This document shows, piece by piece, positions 8,182 through 17,128 of a stretch of DNA of 47,492 nt. The notes under the pieces were generated by a model, which was not told the DNA's origin, made no database searches, and was given only the letters and a program-made list of their open reading frames with translations. The DNA comes from Burkholderiales bacterium Ga0074133 (lineage in GTDB: Bacteria > Pseudomonadota > Gammaproteobacteria > Burkholderiales > Burkholderiaceae_C), in assembly GCA_001464865.1 (NCBI GenBank), contig LNEG01000154.1, forward strand, positions 1 through 47,492, in the 5' to 3' direction. The position numbers and the translations under genes were made by a program. Positions within the stretch are counted from its first letter, which is position 1. Each line of letters begins with the position of its first letter.

Positions 8182-10110
8182 TCACTTTTCTGTCGCAGCT
8201 TGCGCCACCGCATCGGGACGAGGCGCCTTGATCTGCACCTTGAACCGTTGCTTGAGGAGCTCATAGTAGGCGAGGCCCTCCACTGTGGTGAGCCACTGCA
8301 CGTACTGTTGCCGCTCCTGAACGGCACGCTGGGCATCGGGAGCCTGGCGGGGGATCACGCGGTTGACCTTCACCACCGCATAGCCTTCGCTGCCGAGATC
8401 CACGCCAACCCAGGCGGGCAACACGTCCGTGGGGCTGCGCAAGGCAGCATCAATCAGCGGACGGGGCTGATTCTGCGGTTGCTCACGCGAGACTTCCAGC
8501 GTTGGACCCAGACCGGTCGCACTGGCTGGTGCTGCCTTCCATGCAGCCAGCTTCGACTCGCCTTCCTTGCGCGCCATCTCTGCTGATTTTTCGGCCACGT
8601 AAAGGCTGCGCACGCGGGTGCGCACTTCTTCCAGCGGCAGGGTCTTGGCGGGTGTGTAAGTCACCACCCGACCCGCCACCAGTTGGCTGGGGCCGACTTC
8701 AACAGCCTCGGTGTTGCGCTTGTTGTCCAGCGAGTCGGCCGAAAAAAGCGCCTCGATGAACTTTGCATTGGCCAGGGGGCCCTGCGCTCCGGGCACCGGG
8801 GTGCGGGTCACGCCGTTTGCGGTCTGCAGCTTGAGCTTGAGCTTATCAGCGACGGGCTTGAGGCTATCAGCCTGCTCGTACACGCTGTTGGAAAAAACCT
8901 CGGCCACTTCTGCAAACTTGCGCTGAGCCTGCTGCTGCTTCAGCTCGGCTTCCAGCGTGGGCCGCAGTTCCTCGAACGTCGGTTGCCGTGGTGTCTTGAT
9001 GTCGGTGAGCTGGATGACGTGATAGCCGAAATCGGTCTCGACAACGTCGCTGATATCGCCCTTCTTCATCGCGAAGGCCGCAGTCTCAAAAGGCTTGACC
9101 ATGGCGCCACGTGCAAAGAAACCCAGATCGCCACCGGTCGCTGCCGACCCCGTGTCATCCGAGGACTTCCTGGCGACGTCGGCAAAGCTCGAAGGCGTCT
9201 TGCGAACCTGCTCTAGCAGTTCCGTCGCACGGGCTTTGGCCTTTTCGCGATCCGCGGCGGAGGCATCCCTGGACGCGTTCACCAGGATGTGGCTGGCGCG
9301 ACGCTCTTCCTTGCCCGCCATGCGTTCCAGGTTCTCCTTGTAGTAGCTGCGCAGGTCGTCTTCATTCAGGGACAGGCCGGCTCGCACGGCATCCAGGTCC
9401 AGCATGACGTACTCGATGGCTGCCTGCTCCAGTTGCTGGAACTGGGCAGGATTCGCCTTGTAGTAGGCCTCCAGGTCGGCGTCCGTTGGCGTGACCTTGC
9501 CGGCAAAATCCTGGGCCTTGAAGCGCACGACCTGGAGGTCGCGGCGCTCGTAAAGAGGGTCCAGCGCCACCTTGACCTGGGCGTCCGTACCAAAGGTCGT
9601 GCCGATCACGCTACCCATCACCTGGCTGACCGAGATGTCCCGGCGAATATTGGCTTCAAAGCCTTCGGGGGTCAGGCCCTGGCCAGCCACCAGAGCGCGG
9701 TAAGCCTCGGCGTCAAGCGTACCGTCTGCACGGCGCAGGCCAGCGATGGCAGGGATCTCCTGCAGGCTGCGGGCAAGGCGTGCATCACTGGTAACCAGGT
9801 GCATGTCCTTGACAGCGGCCGCGAGAACCCGGTCGCGGACCATGCGCTCCAGCGTCGCATACCGTGCCTGCGGCGAATCGAGCAGACGGGGATCCATGCC
9901 GGGCGACTGCGCACGCAGGCGGTCGCTCTCCATGCGATGGGCGTTGTCCCACTCGGCCTGCTTGATGTCGGTCCCGTCAACGCGGGCCACCACCGGGCTC
10001 TTTTCCGTGAAGTAGTTGGAATCGATGCCCACCAGCACAAACGAAGGAATGATCAGCAAGAACAATAAGATCATCACGATCCTGGAGTGCTTGCGGATGG
10101 CTTCAAACAT
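8182..10110 (-). CDS. ppiD: Peptidylprolyl isomerase PpiD (SurA-like periplasmic chaperone)
   Basis: A 642-residue membrane-anchored folding factor. The N-terminus MFEAIRKHSRIVMILLFLLIIPSF is a cytoplasmic tip followed by one transmembrane helix; the rest is periplasmic. A SurA_N-like helical region (about 35-210) precedes one parvulin domain (about 260-360) containing ASHILV, SSFADVARKSSDD, GGDLGFFARGAMVKPFE and FGYHVIQL, all parvulin signatures. A C-terminal helical region follows. PpiD sits by the SecYEG translocon and helps periplasmic release and folding of exported proteins. ATG 10110 is preferred to an in-frame start 21 nt upstream because it begins the family-typical MFEAIR. The neighbourhood hupB-ppiD is conserved in many Proteobacteria. 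A terminator-like hairpin lies just upstream (10131-10163). Confidence 0.93.
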   Translation of the reverse strand: MFEAIRKHSRIVMILLFLLIIPSFVLVGIDSNYFTEKSPVVARVDGTDIKQAEWDNAHRMESDRLRAQSPGMDPRLLDSPQARYATLERMVRDRVLAAAVKDMHLVTSDARLARSLQEIPAIAGLRRADGTLDAEAYRALVAGQGLTPEGFEANIRRDISVSQVMGSVIGTTFGTDAQVKVALDPLYERRDLQVVRFKAQDFAGKVTPTDADLEAYYKANPAQFQQLEQAAIEYVMLDLDAVRAGLSLNEDDLRSYYKENLERMAGKEERRASHILVNASRDASAADREKAKARATELLEQVRKTPSSFADVARKSSDDTGSAATGGDLGFFARGAMVKPFETAAFAMKKGDISDVVETDFGYHVIQLTDIKTPRQPTFEELRPTLEAELKQQQAQRKFAEVAEVFSNSVYEQADSLKPVADKLKLKLQTANGVTRTPVPGAQGPLANAKFIEALFSADSLDNKRNTEAVEVGPSQLVAGRVVTYTPAKTLPLEEVRTRVRSLYVAEKSAEMARKEGESKLAAWKAAPASATGLGPTLEVSREQPQNQPRPLIDAALRSPTDVLPAWVGVDLGSEGYAVVKVNRVIPRQAPDAQRAVQERQQYVQWLTTVEGLAYYELLKQRFKVQIKAPRPDAVAQAATEK

Positions 10111-10130
10111 GGTCGATCTTTCAGAGGACA

Positions 10131-10163
10131 AAAAAACAAAAGGCGAACATGTGTTCGCCTTTG
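10131..10163 (-). terminator. Terminator-like hairpin after tRNA-Val, just upstream of ppiD
   Basis: On the minus strand AAAGGCGAAC-ACAT-GTTCGCCTTT is followed by TGTTTTTTTG. It lies 8 bp past the tRNA-Val 3' end and about 20 bp before the ppiD ATG, so ppiD must either be read through it or start from a promoter within or before the tRNA. Confidence 0.75.
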
Positions 10164-10171
10164 TCCGGTGA

Positions 10172-10247
10172 TGGTGGGTCCTGACGGTCTCGAACCGCCG
10201 ACCTACTCCGTGTAAAGGAGCCGCTCTACCAACTGAGCTAAGGACCC
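10172..10247 (-). tRNA. tRNA-Val (anticodon TAC)
   Basis: 76-nt cloverleaf on the minus strand: acceptor GGGTCCT/AGGACCC, D arm GCTC..GAGC, anticodon loop TTTACAC, T arm GGTTCGAGACC, discriminator A and encoded CCA. It begins 17 bp after the hupB stop codon, so it is probably cut from the hupB transcript. Confidence 0.96.
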
Positions 10248-10264
10248 CACCTAAACTTTGCTTG

Positions 10265-10537
10265 TCAGTTCAAGGCGTCTTTGAGAGCCTTGCCAGGACG
10301 GAACTTCGGAACTTTAGCAGCTTTGATTTTAATCGTGGCGCCGGTGCGGGGATTGCGACCGGTGCGCGCAGCGCGCTTGCCCACGGCAAAGGTGCCGAAA
10401 CCGACGAGCGAAACGGTACCGCCCTTCTTCAGGGTCTTCTTGACGGCCTCGATCGTGGATTCCAGGGCACGCGCGGCAGCAGCCTTGGAGATGTCGGCGT
10501 TGGTAGCGATGTGCTCGATCAGTTCGGTTTTGTTCAC
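10265..10537 (-). CDS. hupB: DNA-binding protein HU (beta-type)
   Basis: A 90-residue nucleoid protein that bends DNA without strong sequence preference. Sequence [26 protein letters not shown], then [28 protein letters not shown] (the arm that enters the minor groove) and [15 protein letters not shown] at the end: full-length bacterial HU/IHF family, HU type. The start is a GTG at 10537-10535, supported by GAGAGG 7 nt upstream and by the family N-terminus; an upstream in-frame ATG would add a non-family tail. Followed by tRNA-Val and ppiD on the same strand. A good sigma-70 promoter is visible at 10673-10701. Confidence 0.96.
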   Translation of the reverse strand: MNKTELIEHIATNADISKAAAARALESTIEAVKKTLKKGGTVSLVGFGTFAVGKRAARTGRNPRTGATIKIKAAKVPKFRPGKALKDALN

Positions 10538-10672
10538 AAGAAGCCTCTCGGGAAAGAGTTGATGATTGTCTCGGGAAAATCTGGTCTTCACACGTCAAAC
10601 GCCCGGCCTTGCAGGCGGGGGATATCTGGACGGGGGAATGACTGGCGTACACAGCAGTGGCTGCTGCATCAG

Positions 10673-10701
10673 ATTAAAGCCATCGAGTTTCCGGGTGTCA
10701 A
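10673..10701 (-). promoter_or_regulatory. Sigma-70-type promoter for hupB
   Basis: On the minus strand TTGACA (10701-10696), 17-bp spacer, TTTAAT (10678-10673). It leaves a leader of about 130 nt before the hupB GTG. The rest of the 325-bp gap 10538-10862 shows no gene. Confidence 0.6.
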
Positions 10702-10862
10702 TACAGCACGCTGTTTCACGACAGCGTTCGGCGTGGATTCTAGTCGCATTTCAAGGCGCGACAGGGCTTGCAAGGCCGTTATGTCTCATACACGCTGTAT
10801 GGGCAGCATTCCGTATTGACAGCACAGGCCCGGCGCGGCCTAGCGTCCCGCGGCGGCATCCG

Positions 10863-11948
10863 TCAGATGGCGCTGGCGATGGCACGCCCCACGTCTTCAG
10901 TGCGGGCGCTGCCACCCAGGTCAGCAGTTCGTGGCCCGCCGCTCAGCGGATCGAGCACTTTCTCGATGGCGGCCAGTACGGCATCGTGGGCTTCGCGGTA
11001 GCCCAGAAAGTCCAGCATCATCGCGCCACACCAGATCTGGCCAATCGGATTGGCGACACCCTTGCCCGCAATGTCTGGAGCCGATCCGTGCACGGGCTCG
11101 AACAGCGAAGGCATCGCGCGCGAAGGATTCAGGTTGGCGCTGGGTGCAATGCCAATGGTGCCGGTGCAGGCCGGGCCCAGGTCCGACAGGATGTCGCCAA
11201 ACAGGTTGCTGGCCACCACCACGTCGAAAAAGTCGGGGCGCTGCACAAAGTGCGCCGTGAGGATGTCGATGTGGAACTTGTCCACGCGCACATCCGGGTA
11301 GGACTTCGCCATCTCGGCCACGCGCTCGTCCCAGTAGGGCATGGTGATGGCGATGCCGTTGGATTTGGTGGCGCTCGTCAGATGCTTTTTCGGACGCGAC
11401 TGCGCCAGCTCGAACGCAAACTTGAGCACGCGGTCCACGCCGTGGCGGGACATCACCGTCTCCTGCATCACGATCTCGCGCGGGGTGCCTTCAAACATGC
11501 GGCCGCCGATGCTGGAGTACTCGCCTTCGGTGTTCTCGCGCACGATCATCATGTCGATCTCGCCGGGCAGGCGGGGGCTGCCATCGCGGCGCACCACCGG
11601 CGCGATCACGCCGGGCATCAGCCGCGCGGGGCGCAGGTTGACGTACTGATCGAACTCGCGTCGAAACAGCAGCAGCGAGCCCCACAACGAGACGTGGTCG
11701 GCAATCTTTTCAGGCCAGCCCACGGCGCCGAAATAGATGGCCTCGTGCCCGCCGATCTGGTCCTTCCAGTTGTCGGGCAGCATCTTGCCGTGCTTCTCGT
11801 AGTAGTCCCAGCTGGAGAAGTCGAAATGGTCGAACTGCAGGTCGATGCCGAAACGGCGCGCTGCGGCGTCCATGGCGCGCAGGCCCTCGGGCATGACTTC
11901 CTTGCCGATGCCGTCGCCGGCCACTACGGCGATGCGGTGCTTGGTCAT
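10863..11948 (-). CDS. ttuC: Tartrate dehydrogenase/decarboxylase or D-malate dehydrogenase (TtuC/DmlA type)
   Basis: A 361-residue beta-decarboxylating dehydrogenase of the isocitrate/isopropylmalate dehydrogenase family: NAD- and divalent-metal-dependent oxidation of a D-malate-like acid with loss of CO2. Visible: AVVAGDGIGKEVMPEG at the N-terminus, substrate loop RENTEGEYSSIGGR, catalytic lysine region VDKFHIDILTAHFVQRP, metal-binding LFGDILSDLG and the NAD-binding LFEPVHGSAPDIAGKG. The length and SSWDYYEKHGKM segment fit the tartrate/D-malate subgroup rather than LeuB. Exact substrate cannot be fixed from sequence. ATG 11948 has AGGAG 7 nt upstream; a GTG directly before it is the alternative. 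No operon partner is evident. Confidence 0.85.
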   Translation of the reverse strand: MTKHRIAVVAGDGIGKEVMPEGLRAMDAAARRFGIDLQFDHFDFSSWDYYEKHGKMLPDNWKDQIGGHEAIYFGAVGWPEKIADHVSLWGSLLLFRREFDQYVNLRPARLMPGVIAPVVRRDGSPRLPGEIDMMIVRENTEGEYSSIGGRMFEGTPREIVMQETVMSRHGVDRVLKFAFELAQSRPKKHLTSATKSNGIAITMPYWDERVAEMAKSYPDVRVDKFHIDILTAHFVQRPDFFDVVVASNLFGDILSDLGPACTGTIGIAPSANLNPSRAMPSLFEPVHGSAPDIAGKGVANPIGQIWCGAMMLDFLGYREAHDAVLAAIEKVLDPLSGGPRTADLGGSARTEDVGRAIASAI

Positions 11949-12020
11949 CACATTGCTCCTGAAATAATAGCCACCAGCACTGATATAGCAAGCACCTGCA
12001 GCCCAAAAGGCTTCAAATCG

Positions 12021-12587
12021 CTATTTGACGCGTGCGCGGATCTCCGGCAGTGCCTTCTGCAGGTAATAGACCATGGACCACACCGTGAGCACGGCCGATG
12101 CCCAGATCAGCCAGGTGCCCCACACGCCCGTGTCGATGAGGCCCAGCAGGTGGCCGTCGTACAGCAGGAATGGGATGGCCACCATCTGCACCGTGGTCTT
12201 GATCTTGCCGATCATGTGCACGGCCACGCTCTTGCTCGCGCCGATCTGCGCCATCCACTCGCGCAGCGCCGATATCGCGATCTCGCGGCCAATGATGATG
12301 AGCGCCACGAACACATCGGCGCGCTGCAGGTGAACCAGCACCAGCAGCGATGCACACACCAGAAACTTGTCGGCCACGGGGTCGAGGAACGCACCGAACG
12401 ACGAGGTCTGGTTGAGCTTGCGCGCCAGGTAGCCATCGAGCCAGTCGGTGGCGGCAAACACGATGAACATGGCGGTGGCAATCAGGTTGCGCATCGCGGG
12501 GTCGATGGGTGCGTAGAACACCCCCACGATCAAGGGTATCGCGACAATGCGCGTCCAGGTCATCAGAGTGGGGATAGTCCAGAACAT
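12021..12587 (-). CDS. pgsA: CDP-diacylglycerol--glycerol-3-phosphate 3-phosphatidyltransferase
   Basis: A 188-residue inner-membrane enzyme making phosphatidylglycerophosphate, the committed step to phosphatidylglycerol and cardiolipin. The CDP-alcohol phosphotransferase signature is complete: DWLDGYLARKLNQTSSFGAFLDPVADK, i.e. D-x2-D-G-x2-A-R-x8-G-x3-D-x3-D. Flanking hydrophobic segments include MTWTRIVAIPLIVGVFY at the N-terminus and three or four more downstream. Length is normal. It follows uvrC on the same strand at 150 bp; uvrC-pgsA adjacency is widespread in Proteobacteria. Confidence 0.95.
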   Translation of the reverse strand: MFWTIPTLMTWTRIVAIPLIVGVFYAPIDPAMRNLIATAMFIVFAATDWLDGYLARKLNQTSSFGAFLDPVADKFLVCASLLVLVHLQRADVFVALIIIGREIAISALREWMAQIGASKSVAVHMIGKIKTTVQMVAIPFLLYDGHLLGLIDTGVWGTWLIWASAVLTVWSMVYYLQKALPEIRARVK

Positions 12588-12737
12588 GGCGGCGATTGTG
12601 TCACGTCAGCTGCGCAGCCCGACGCATGTGTGGGCTAGGGTCTCCGCGCCATCGGGATGGGGTGTCACAGCGCGCCACGATGGCAGCATCAGAAGACAGC
12701 GCCACTGGCCGATCCAAGCGCTGACAACCGCTTCCGA

Positions 12738-14810
12738 TCAGCGCAAGGCCCGGTAGATTTCCTCCGCCAGCTCGCGCGAGATGCCGTCGACCGTGGCCAG
12801 GTCTTCGATGCTGGCCGACGCCACGCCGCGCACCCCGCCAAAGCGTTGCAGCAGGCGTGCACGCTTTTTGGGGCCCACGCCCGCGATTTCTTCCAGCTGC
12901 CCGCCGCCCACCCGCACCTTGGCGCGCGCGGCACGCATGCCGGTGATGGCAAAACGGTGGGCCTCGTCGCGGATCTGCGCCACCAGCATCAGAGCGGCCG
13001 AGTCCTTGCCCAGGTACACCTTCTCGCGGCCATCGGCAAACACGAGCTCCTCCAGGCCGACCTTGCGGCCCTCGCCCTTTTCCACGCCCACGATGCGGGT
13101 GAGGTCCAGTCCCAGCGCGGTGAACACCTCGCGCGCCACGCTGACCTGGCCCTTGCCGCCGTCGATCAGGACCAGGTCGGGGAGCCGCGCCACGCCCTTG
13201 GGCTTGACGGCCTCCTCGCCGCCCGGCGCGGGGTTGGCGGCAAAGTCGATGCCACCGGCCTCGCGCGCGGCCTCGGCCACCTTGCTGTAGCGGCGCGTGA
13301 GCACCTGGCGCATGGCGGCATAGTCGTCGCCGCCAGTGATGCCTTCGATCTTGTAGCGGCGGTATTCGCTGCTCTGCATCTTGTGGTGGTGGAACACCAC
13401 GCACGATGCCTGCGTGGACTCGCCTGCGGTGTGCGAGATGTCAAAGCATTCGATGGTGAGCAGGTCCAGCTCGTCGGGGGGCAGGTCCAGCGCCTCGGCC
13501 AGCGCGCGCGTGCGGGCTTGCTGCGAGCCTTCTTCGGCCAGCAGCCGGGCCAGCTGCAGGTCGGCGTTCTTTTGCGCCATGTCGAGCCAGGCGCGACGCT
13601 GTTCGCGCGGCTGGTGCACGGCATTCACCCGCACACCGCACTGCTCGCCCAGCGCCTCCAGCAGGGCCTTGTCCACCGGCTCGCTGGTGACCAGCACCGG
13701 CGGCACCGGCACGCCGATGTAGTGCTGGGCGATGAAGGCTTCGAGCACCTGCGCCTCCACCGGCTTCTTGGGCCGTGGCTTGACCGGCGCGGCAGGGCTG
13801 CGCTGAGCACCGCCATCGGCCGCCTCCGCAACGCCTTCCGTGGCTCCATCGGCCGCCACCGAAACCGTGACGCCCTGCTCTTCCTCTTCTTCGAAGATGG
13901 CGGCGGCATCTTCCACATGCACGGGGAAGTAAGGCCGGTCGCCCAGGTGCCGCCCACCGCGCACCATGGCCAGGTTCACGCAGGCACGGCCGCCCTGCAC
14001 GCGCACGGCCAACACGTCCACATCCTTGTCGTCGGCAATCTCGATGGACTGCTGGTGCAGCACGCGCGACAGCGCCTGGATCTGGTTGCGCACATCGGCG
14101 GCCTGCTCGAACTCCAGGCGGTCAGAGTGCGCCATCATGCGCACCTCCATCGCGCGCAGCACCTCCTGCGTCTCGCCGCGCAGCAGGGCCTCGGCATGCT
14201 GCACATCGGCCGCATAGGCCTCGGGCGAGATCAGGTCGGCGCAGGGGCCGGTGCAGCGCTTGATCTGGTACAGCAGGCAGGGGCGCGTGCGGTTCGCAAA
14301 CACCGTGTCTTCACAGGTGCGCAGGCGAAAAACCTTTTGCAGCAGCTGGATGGTTTCCTTGACCGCCCAGGCGCTGGGGTATGGCCCGAAGTAGCGGTGC
14401 TTCTTGTCCACCGCGCCGCGGTAGTACGCCATGCGCGGAAACACCTGACCCGGCGCATCGCCCGCAGCGCCCGCAGTGCCAGTGATCTTGAGGTAAGGGT
14501 AGCTCTTGTCGTCCCTGAACAGGATGTTGAACTTGGGGTTCAGCGTCTTGATGAGGTTGTTTTCGAGCAGCAGCGCCTCGGCCTCCGAGCGCACCACCGT
14601 GGTCTCCAGCCGCACGATCTTGCTGACCATGTGGCCGATGCGGGTGCCGCCATGGTTCTTGGTGAAATAGCTCGACACACGCCGCTTGAGGTGCCGGGCC
14701 TTGCCCACATAGAGCAGGCCGCCCTGGGCGTCGAAATAGCGGTATACCCCTGGCAGCGGCGGCAGCGCGGCCACCTGCGCCAGGAGTTCTTCGGAATGCA
14801 CATCAGACAT
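12738..14810 (-). CDS. uvrC: Excinuclease ABC subunit C
   Basis: A 690-residue nuclease that makes both incisions beside UvrB-bound DNA lesions in nucleotide excision repair. Visible: N-terminal GIY-YIG domain ([23 protein letters not shown]), the Cys-containing [17 protein letters not shown], the UVR domain ([15 protein letters not shown]), the RNase H-like domain with [10 protein letters not shown] and [10 protein letters not shown], and C-terminal tandem helix-hairpin-helix ([20 protein letters not shown]). It is about 80 residues longer than E. coli UvrC, owing mainly to a low-complexity acidic then Ala/Pro/Lys-rich insert at about residues 300-345. The ATG at 14810 has little ribosome-binding site but starts the family N-terminus. 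Confidence 0.96.
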   Translation of the reverse strand: MSDVHSEELLAQVAALPPLPGVYRYFDAQGGLLYVGKARHLKRRVSSYFTKNHGGTRIGHMVSKIVRLETTVVRSEAEALLLENNLIKTLNPKFNILFRDDKSYPYLKITGTAGAAGDAPGQVFPRMAYYRGAVDKKHRYFGPYPSAWAVKETIQLLQKVFRLRTCEDTVFANRTRPCLLYQIKRCTGPCADLISPEAYAADVQHAEALLRGETQEVLRAMEVRMMAHSDRLEFEQAADVRNQIQALSRVLHQQSIEIADDKDVDVLAVRVQGGRACVNLAMVRGGRHLGDRPYFPVHVEDAAAIFEEEEEQGVTVSVAADGATEGVAEAADGGAQRSPAAPVKPRPKKPVEAQVLEAFIAQHYIGVPVPPVLVTSEPVDKALLEALGEQCGVRVNAVHQPREQRRAWLDMAQKNADLQLARLLAEEGSQQARTRALAEALDLPPDELDLLTIECFDISHTAGESTQASCVVFHHHKMQSSEYRRYKIEGITGGDDYAAMRQVLTRRYSKVAEAAREAGGIDFAANPAPGGEEAVKPKGVARLPDLVLIDGGKGQVSVAREVFTALGLDLTRIVGVEKGEGRKVGLEELVFADGREKVYLGKDSAALMLVAQIRDEAHRFAITGMRAARAKVRVGGGQLEEIAGVGPKKRARLLQRFGGVRGVASASIEDLATVDGISRELAEEIYRALR

Positions 14811-14995
14811 GCGCGTATTGTGGCGGCGCAAAAAGGCCCCGGTGGCGGGCGCAGTACGCCGTACGCAGTGCGCCCCTGCCAGGGCAGGACCGCCTGCGAG
14901 GGCCGCGCTGCATCCAGGGTCAGGCGCTACCCGCTGCGTGGCACGCCCGCAGGCGGCGCCGCAACACACATCCGCGCCTTGACACTATTACTTTG

Positions 14996-15012
14996 ATAGC
15001 AACAGGGGCAAT
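14996..15012. repeat. 17-bp dispersed repeat, copy 1
   Basis: ATAGCAACAGGGGCAAT, identical to 30030-30046. Preceded by CTATTACTTTG, so it forms part of a degenerate GCTAT..ATAGC element. It lies in the gap 14811-15061, which otherwise holds only GC-rich inverted stretches (around 14846-14875). Confidence 0.65.
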
Positions 15013-15061
15013 GATTGAATGGACCTCAGCCGGTTTTCGCTGAAATTCGCCTCCATCCGTG

Positions 15062-16042
15062 TCAATCGGCCTCAATTTTCGATGTCTTCACCACCGTGGC
15101 CCAGCTGGCCAGGTCAGCCTTCACCTTGTCGCCGAGTTGCGCAGGCGTCTGGTAGTCGGCTGTGGCGCCCTGCTCCTGCGCCTTTTGCTGGAAGGCCGGG
15201 TTCTGCACCACCGCGCGGATGTCTGCCGTGAGTTTGTCGACTACCGGCCTGGGCACGGCGGCCGGTGCAAACACGGCAACCCACGAGGTCGCATCGACCC
15301 GGGGGTAGCCCGCCTCGGCCGTGGTGGGCACATCGGGCAGGCTGGGCAGGCGCTGCTTGCCGGTGACGGCCAGCACGCGCAGCTTGCCACTGGCAATGTG
15401 CGGCATGAAGGGTGGCGCCGTCCCAAAAGTCAGGTCCACCTGGCCGCCCAGCAGGTCTTGCAGCGCGGGGCCCGTGCCCTTGTAGGGCACATGCACCATC
15501 TTGATGGCGCCCTGCTGCTCCAGCATGGCACCGGTCACATGCTGCAGCGAGCCGTTGCCCGACGACGCGTAGTTGAGCTTGCCGGGGTTGGCCCTGGCAT
15601 AGGTGATCAGGTCCGGCAGCGTCTTCACGGGCAGGTCGGCACGCACCACGATGATCTGCGGGGCGGAAATGACGTTGGCCACGGGCTGGAAGTCGCCCTG
15701 CTCCCACTGCTTTTGCTTGGTGATGTGGGGCGAGATGACGTGGTAGCCCGAGTACTGCATCAGCAGCGTGTAGCCATCGGCCTCGGCGCGCTTGACGGCC
15801 GCGGCGGCAATGTTGCCATTACCGCCGCCCTTGTTGTCCACCACCACCGTCTGGCCCAGCACGGGGCCCAGCGCCTGCGCCAGCATGCGGGCAGACAGGT
15901 CGGTGGTGCCACCGGCGGCAGTAGGGACCACCATGGTGACGGGTTTGACAGGGTAGCCGGACTGCGCCAGGGCGCCACTGAAAGCCGTGGCACCCAGCAC
16001 AGCAAGGGCGAGGATGGTGAAGTGTTTGCGTTGCAAGGTCAT
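15062..16042 (-). CDS. Bug-family (tripartite tricarboxylate) periplasmic substrate-binding protein
   Basis: A 326-residue secreted receptor. The signal peptide is MTLQRKHFTILALAVLGATAFSGALA, cleaved before QSGYPVKP. The mature domain has the Bug motif YPVKPVTMVVPTAAGGTTD (the PxGGxxD-like carboxylate-binding loop), SSGNGSLQHVTGAM and VPYKGTGPALQDLLGGQVDL, diagnostic of TctC/Bug proteins. They deliver carboxylates to a TctAB membrane pair, which is not present here. The ATG at 16042 starts the signal peptide; a longer open frame upstream is not family-like. It is last of the caiB-HMGL-Bug-Bug run. Related to, but clearly diverged from, the next gene's product. Confidence 0.88.
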   Translation of the reverse strand: MTLQRKHFTILALAVLGATAFSGALAQSGYPVKPVTMVVPTAAGGTTDLSARMLAQALGPVLGQTVVVDNKGGGNGNIAAAAVKRAEADGYTLLMQYSGYHVISPHITKQKQWEQGDFQPVANVISAPQIIVVRADLPVKTLPDLITYARANPGKLNYASSGNGSLQHVTGAMLEQQGAIKMVHVPYKGTGPALQDLLGGQVDLTFGTAPPFMPHIASGKLRVLAVTGKQRLPSLPDVPTTAEAGYPRVDATSWVAVFAPAAVPRPVVDKLTADIRAVVQNPAFQQKAQEQGATADYQTPAQLGDKVKADLASWATVVKTSKIEAD

Positions 16043-16108
16043 GGGTTGTCTCCGCTTGGTGTTGGTTGTGTAGAAAAAATGTCTTCCGTGGGGTGCACGG
16101 GGCACCGG

Positions 16109-17089
16109 TCAGTCCACCGTCGCGCCGGTCTCCTTCACCACGCGGCTCCACTTGGGCAAGTCGGCCTGCACCAGGGCCGCCAGCTGCGCGGCCGTGCCCT
16201 TGAAGGGCTCGCAGCCCACGGTGGCCAGCTTGTCCACCACGTCCTTGTGCTCCAGCGCGCGGGCCACCTCGGCCTGCAGCTGGGCCACGATGGGCGCGGG
16301 CGTGCCTGCGGGTGCAAACAGCGCGTACCACGGCGCCTGGCCAAAGCCCTTCAAGGTCTCGCCAATGGTCGGCGCATCCGGCAGTGCCGCCACGCGCTGT
16401 TCATTGACCACGCCCAGCACCTTGAGCTTGCCCGCCTTGATGAACGCAATGGCGGACGGCAGGCTCTGCACCGACAGCGGCACCTGCCCGCCCACCACAT
16501 CGGTGGCCGCTGCGGCCGAGCCCTTGTAGGGGATGTGCTGCAGCTGGATGCCGGCGGCTTTCTGCAGCATCTCGCCGATCAGGTGGTTCAGCGTGCCATT
16601 GCCGGCCGAGGCAATCGAATACTTGCCGGGGCTGGCCTTGGCCAGCGCCACCAGTTCCGCCACGTTGTTGCCCGGGAAGGACGGATGCGCCACCAGCACA
16701 TAGCCTGCCGTGGCGACGGGCGCCACCGGCGCGAAGTCCTTCACCGGGTCGAAGCCGGGGTTCTTGTACAGCGCCGGGCCGATCACATGGGCGCTGTCGG
16801 CGGTCAGCAGCAGCGTGTAGCCGTCATTGCGCGCGCGGGCCGTGGTGCCGGTGGCGAGCGTGCCGCCCGCACCCGGGCGGTTTTCGACAATGACGGTCTG
16901 GCCGAGCTGCTCTCCGAGCTTCTGCGCAAGCACGCGGGCAATGGCGTCATTGGCACCGCCTGCGGCCTGGGGTACCACCAGCGTGATGGGCTTGGACGGG
17001 TACTTGTCCTGTGCGATTGCCGACAGTGCGGCCGTACACAGCACGGCAGCCGCGAACACGCGGCGCGAGAGTCTGGAGTGGTGGGTCAT
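16109..17089 (-). CDS. Bug-family (tripartite tricarboxylate) periplasmic substrate-binding protein
   Basis: A second 326-residue TctC/Bug receptor, 66 bp upstream of the first on the same strand. Signal peptide MTHHSRLSRRVFAAAVLCTAALSAIA, mature start QDKYPSKPITLVVPQAAGGAND with the carboxylate-binding loop, then SAGNGTLNHLIGEML and IPYKGSAAAATDVVGGQVPL. CAGGAG lies 10 nt before the ATG. Two receptors in one cluster may bind different acids for the same pathway, or arise from duplication; the sequences differ too much for a recent duplication. Substrate unknown. The enzyme neighbours suggest a branched or hydroxylated dicarboxylate of the 3-hydroxy-3-methylglutarate or citramalate kind, but that is inference. 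Confidence 0.88.
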   Translation of the reverse strand: MTHHSRLSRRVFAAAVLCTAALSAIAQDKYPSKPITLVVPQAAGGANDAIARVLAQKLGEQLGQTVIVENRPGAGGTLATGTTARARNDGYTLLLTADSAHVIGPALYKNPGFDPVKDFAPVAPVATAGYVLVAHPSFPGNNVAELVALAKASPGKYSIASAGNGTLNHLIGEMLQKAAGIQLQHIPYKGSAAAATDVVGGQVPLSVQSLPSAIAFIKAGKLKVLGVVNEQRVAALPDAPTIGETLKGFGQAPWYALFAPAGTPAPIVAQLQAEVARALEHKDVVDKLATVGCEPFKGTAAQLAALVQADLPKWSRVVKETGATVD

Positions 17090-17128
17090 GGTCTTTGTCT
17101 CCTGGGGTGTTGTCGTTGGAATGGGTGG

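Noticed and set aside
11960-12024. Further GCTAT..ATAGC palindrome copy
   Set aside because: ATAGC occurs twice as a direct repeat (11967-11971, 11985-11989) but no inverted pair is formed, so it was not annotated as a repeat.
10566-12638. 690-codon plus-strand open frame
   Set aside because: Runs antisense through the tartrate dehydrogenase and pgsA genes; His/Ala/Gly-rich shadow with no motifs.
12657-14996. 779-codon plus-strand open frame
   Set aside because: Antisense to uvrC over its whole length; no domain features.
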